Below, one piece after another: positions 62,401 through 64,000 of a stretch of 64,000 bases of DNA; the stretch's first letter is position 1; every line of letters begins with the position of its first letter. The notes beneath the pieces were generated by a model. That model made no database searches. It saw nothing but the letters and a program-made list of their open reading frames with translations, and was not told the DNA's origin. The stretch covers positions 29,373,612-29,437,611 of the forward strand of contig CM072159.1 of assembly GCA_036850595.1 (NCBI GenBank), given 5' to 3'. Origin of the DNA: Rhyacichthys aspro (Eukaryota > Chordata > Actinopteri > Gobiiformes > Rhyacichthyidae). A program made the position numbers and the translations under genes.

Positions 62401-64000
62401 GCACTGTCTCCATCTCAACAAGCAACATGCGACAGAGCAGAAAATTCAATTTTGGATTTATACAGTGGGAGCGGTGCTGTTTCATGGCTGTAACTCCGAA
62501 GAGTCTTTAGGCATGTCGTCTGCCGTGCTCAGTTAAACTCAAGCCCAGCCCCAGAGAGGAACACACTGCTGTCTTGTACACGCCACTCAGCTCATCGCTC
62601 AACTTTTACTCCTCATTAGTTGACCGAGCTGACAAAGCCACACAAATACCCCATACAATTTTCATCAGAAGCTCTAAATACCTCCCCAAATGTGATCGTT
62701 AATCTTCAGTGCTGTTTCTTTGTTAATCGGACGTGTGATTTCACATTTAGATTCAAAAGGAGACAAATGCAGGTCATTCTGAGCCCTGTGCCGATCTAAC
62801 CGCGGCCAGTGTGATTATAGAGGCATTACGAGGCGTCCCCGTTGTCCCTGAATGCATCCTAATGGCCTGTTTAGTGAGGCCGGCTCCAGGTGTGAGGCCA
62901 CTTCTGACTCTCACAAGTTCAAGAGACACAAACAAGTAAGTTTGATCCGGTGAGTGGTTCTCGGTGGAGATATGGTTCACTTCAGCTGCTCGTCACATTC
63001 TCTTAGTCAACGCTGTGGCCTCAGTGCGCCTCGAAAATGATTTGTTTGTGGAAAGCAGTTTACGACTTGTTAGAGGTTTTGAACTTTTTGTGACTGACCC
63101 AAGCTCTAACTAATTAAAACATGGCATTGGTTACATTGCCTCACGACGACGGATTTACTGCAGAATCTGTAGTTATTCATTTTAGGACTGTGCAATTAAT
63201 CATATTCTCAATTTCAGTTTTATTTCCAGCTCCCAATGATCACATTACGTTACCTATGTAACCGAGAACAAACGAGTATTTAGTTTCTATTTATTACGTG
63301 TTTGAAGTGCACTACATTGTTGATCTTATTTATTTATTTACCTTAATTATTATTTCAGTTTAATTTTAAGCTATAAGTTTGAATATATTATTTATTTTAA
63401 GGAGAATTCACTGTTTTGTTCAATAAATCCAACATATTTCCTAAGTCAATGTGCAATCGTGTAAAATAATAGTGATTTAAATATTGACCAAAATGATTGT
63501 CATTATCATTTTTCCCATAATCGAGTAGCCCTATTAAATTTAAAATTTGCCAATTCAAATAAAACTTGACAAACAATGAAAAGTGCATTTCCATTAAGTA
63601 TTGAGAAGTAAATAAACTTAAGTGATGTAAGAGGTTCAAACTTTTAAATTGTATTTGCAGAAGCCATGGGGTAAAAAGATGGAACTTTTCAGGTTGAATG
63701 AGTTTATGGAAAGTTGAAGCATCTCAAGGCCACAAACATCATCTCATGTAAGCTACAACTTTTGAAAATATAGTATCTGATCCAAGATCTTTAATTTTAT
63801 GGCAAATTTCATATAATCCAAAACTTTTGATGCATAACCAAGAAACCAACACTGCTTGGAGGAGAAGGTAAACACTGCATATAACTATTTTTTAATAATT
63901 TTTCTTTGACTTTATAGTTTTTCCTGTTCTAAAACACATACACAAATGATTTACACTTATTTTCTTATTTAATTTCTCAGTATTTCTTTCATCTACATAT
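56463..64000. other. Remaining noncoding part of copy B
   Basis: Counterpart of 28538-36087. The part 57697-58892 is unchanged against 29791-30986 by eye, and 61223-62376 against about 33315-34468. Other parts carry scattered SNPs and indels, chiefly 56461-57720 and 59520-60420. No gene or RNA gene is supported. Confidence 0.55.

Larger units (their letters stand above)
44595..64000 (+). repeat. Copy B of the large direct duplication
   Basis: It aligns with 16039-36087 in the same orientation over its whole visible length. Approximate offsets are 28556 at the start, 28490 near 48-50 kb, 27925 near 56 kb and 27913 at the window end. It lacks the LINE insertion, the 64-bp LINE remnant, the (TA)n run and the 30-bp tandem pair of copy A. 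It has a much longer 21-bp array and extra bases near 50440-50505 and 56461-56485. Its noncoding content otherwise mirrors copy A and no gene is supported. The pairing continues past the window edge as far as can be seen. Confidence 0.95.

Overview
This is vertebrate, almost certainly teleost fish, genomic DNA. It is AT-rich and has no operon-like coding density. Its dispersed repeats look like fish families: a 5'-truncated L2/CR1-clade LINE with a TTGAA tail, a tRNA-headed SINE-like element, and short hAT-like, Tc1-like and unclassified inverted-repeat elements. I can support no complete protein-coding gene. The longest open frames are by-products of tandem repeats whose unit length is a multiple of three. 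The only recognisable coding sequence is decayed retrotransposon reverse transcriptase. Two short stretches (13463-13580 and 36140-36213) have good splice-site context and one open frame each, and are listed as weak exon candidates.

Layout. 1-3420 is single-copy noncoding DNA. 3421-4490 is a SINE-like element whose head has expanded into a minisatellite of exactly 25 units of 33 bp. 4491-16038 is noncoding, with a retroelement tail, a Tc1-like MITE, microsatellites and some complex, GC-richer blocks that look like candidate cis-regulatory DNA. 16039-36087 (copy A) is repeated in the same orientation at 44595-64000 (copy B). 36088-44494 is present once here. 44495-44594 is exactly 100 N, and copy B starts at the first base after it.

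The main message is the A/B pair. The copies look about 99% identical over alignable sequence (estimated by eye). They differ by SNPs, small indels, a (TA)n present only in A, a 30-bp tandem pair present only in A, an approximately 1.18-kb LINE insertion present only in A, and a 21-bp minisatellite with 19 units in A and 48 in B. With the duplication starting exactly at a 100-N gap, the simplest reading is two haplotypes of one locus placed in tandem by the assembler. A recent true segmental duplication is the alternative.

The most unusual biology is the 21-bp minisatellite. It sits inside the decayed reverse-transcriptase frame of an old L2-like LINE, repeats a heptapeptide (RSKHDKL or RSKHDTV) derived from that frame, and was later hit in copy A by a second, younger L2-like LINE. 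A second minisatellite (33 bp) likewise arose inside a retroelement.

Several long stretches show no A/B differences by eye. One of them (27886-28537) is rich in homeodomain and PBX-HOX-like motifs and is the best candidate developmental enhancer here.
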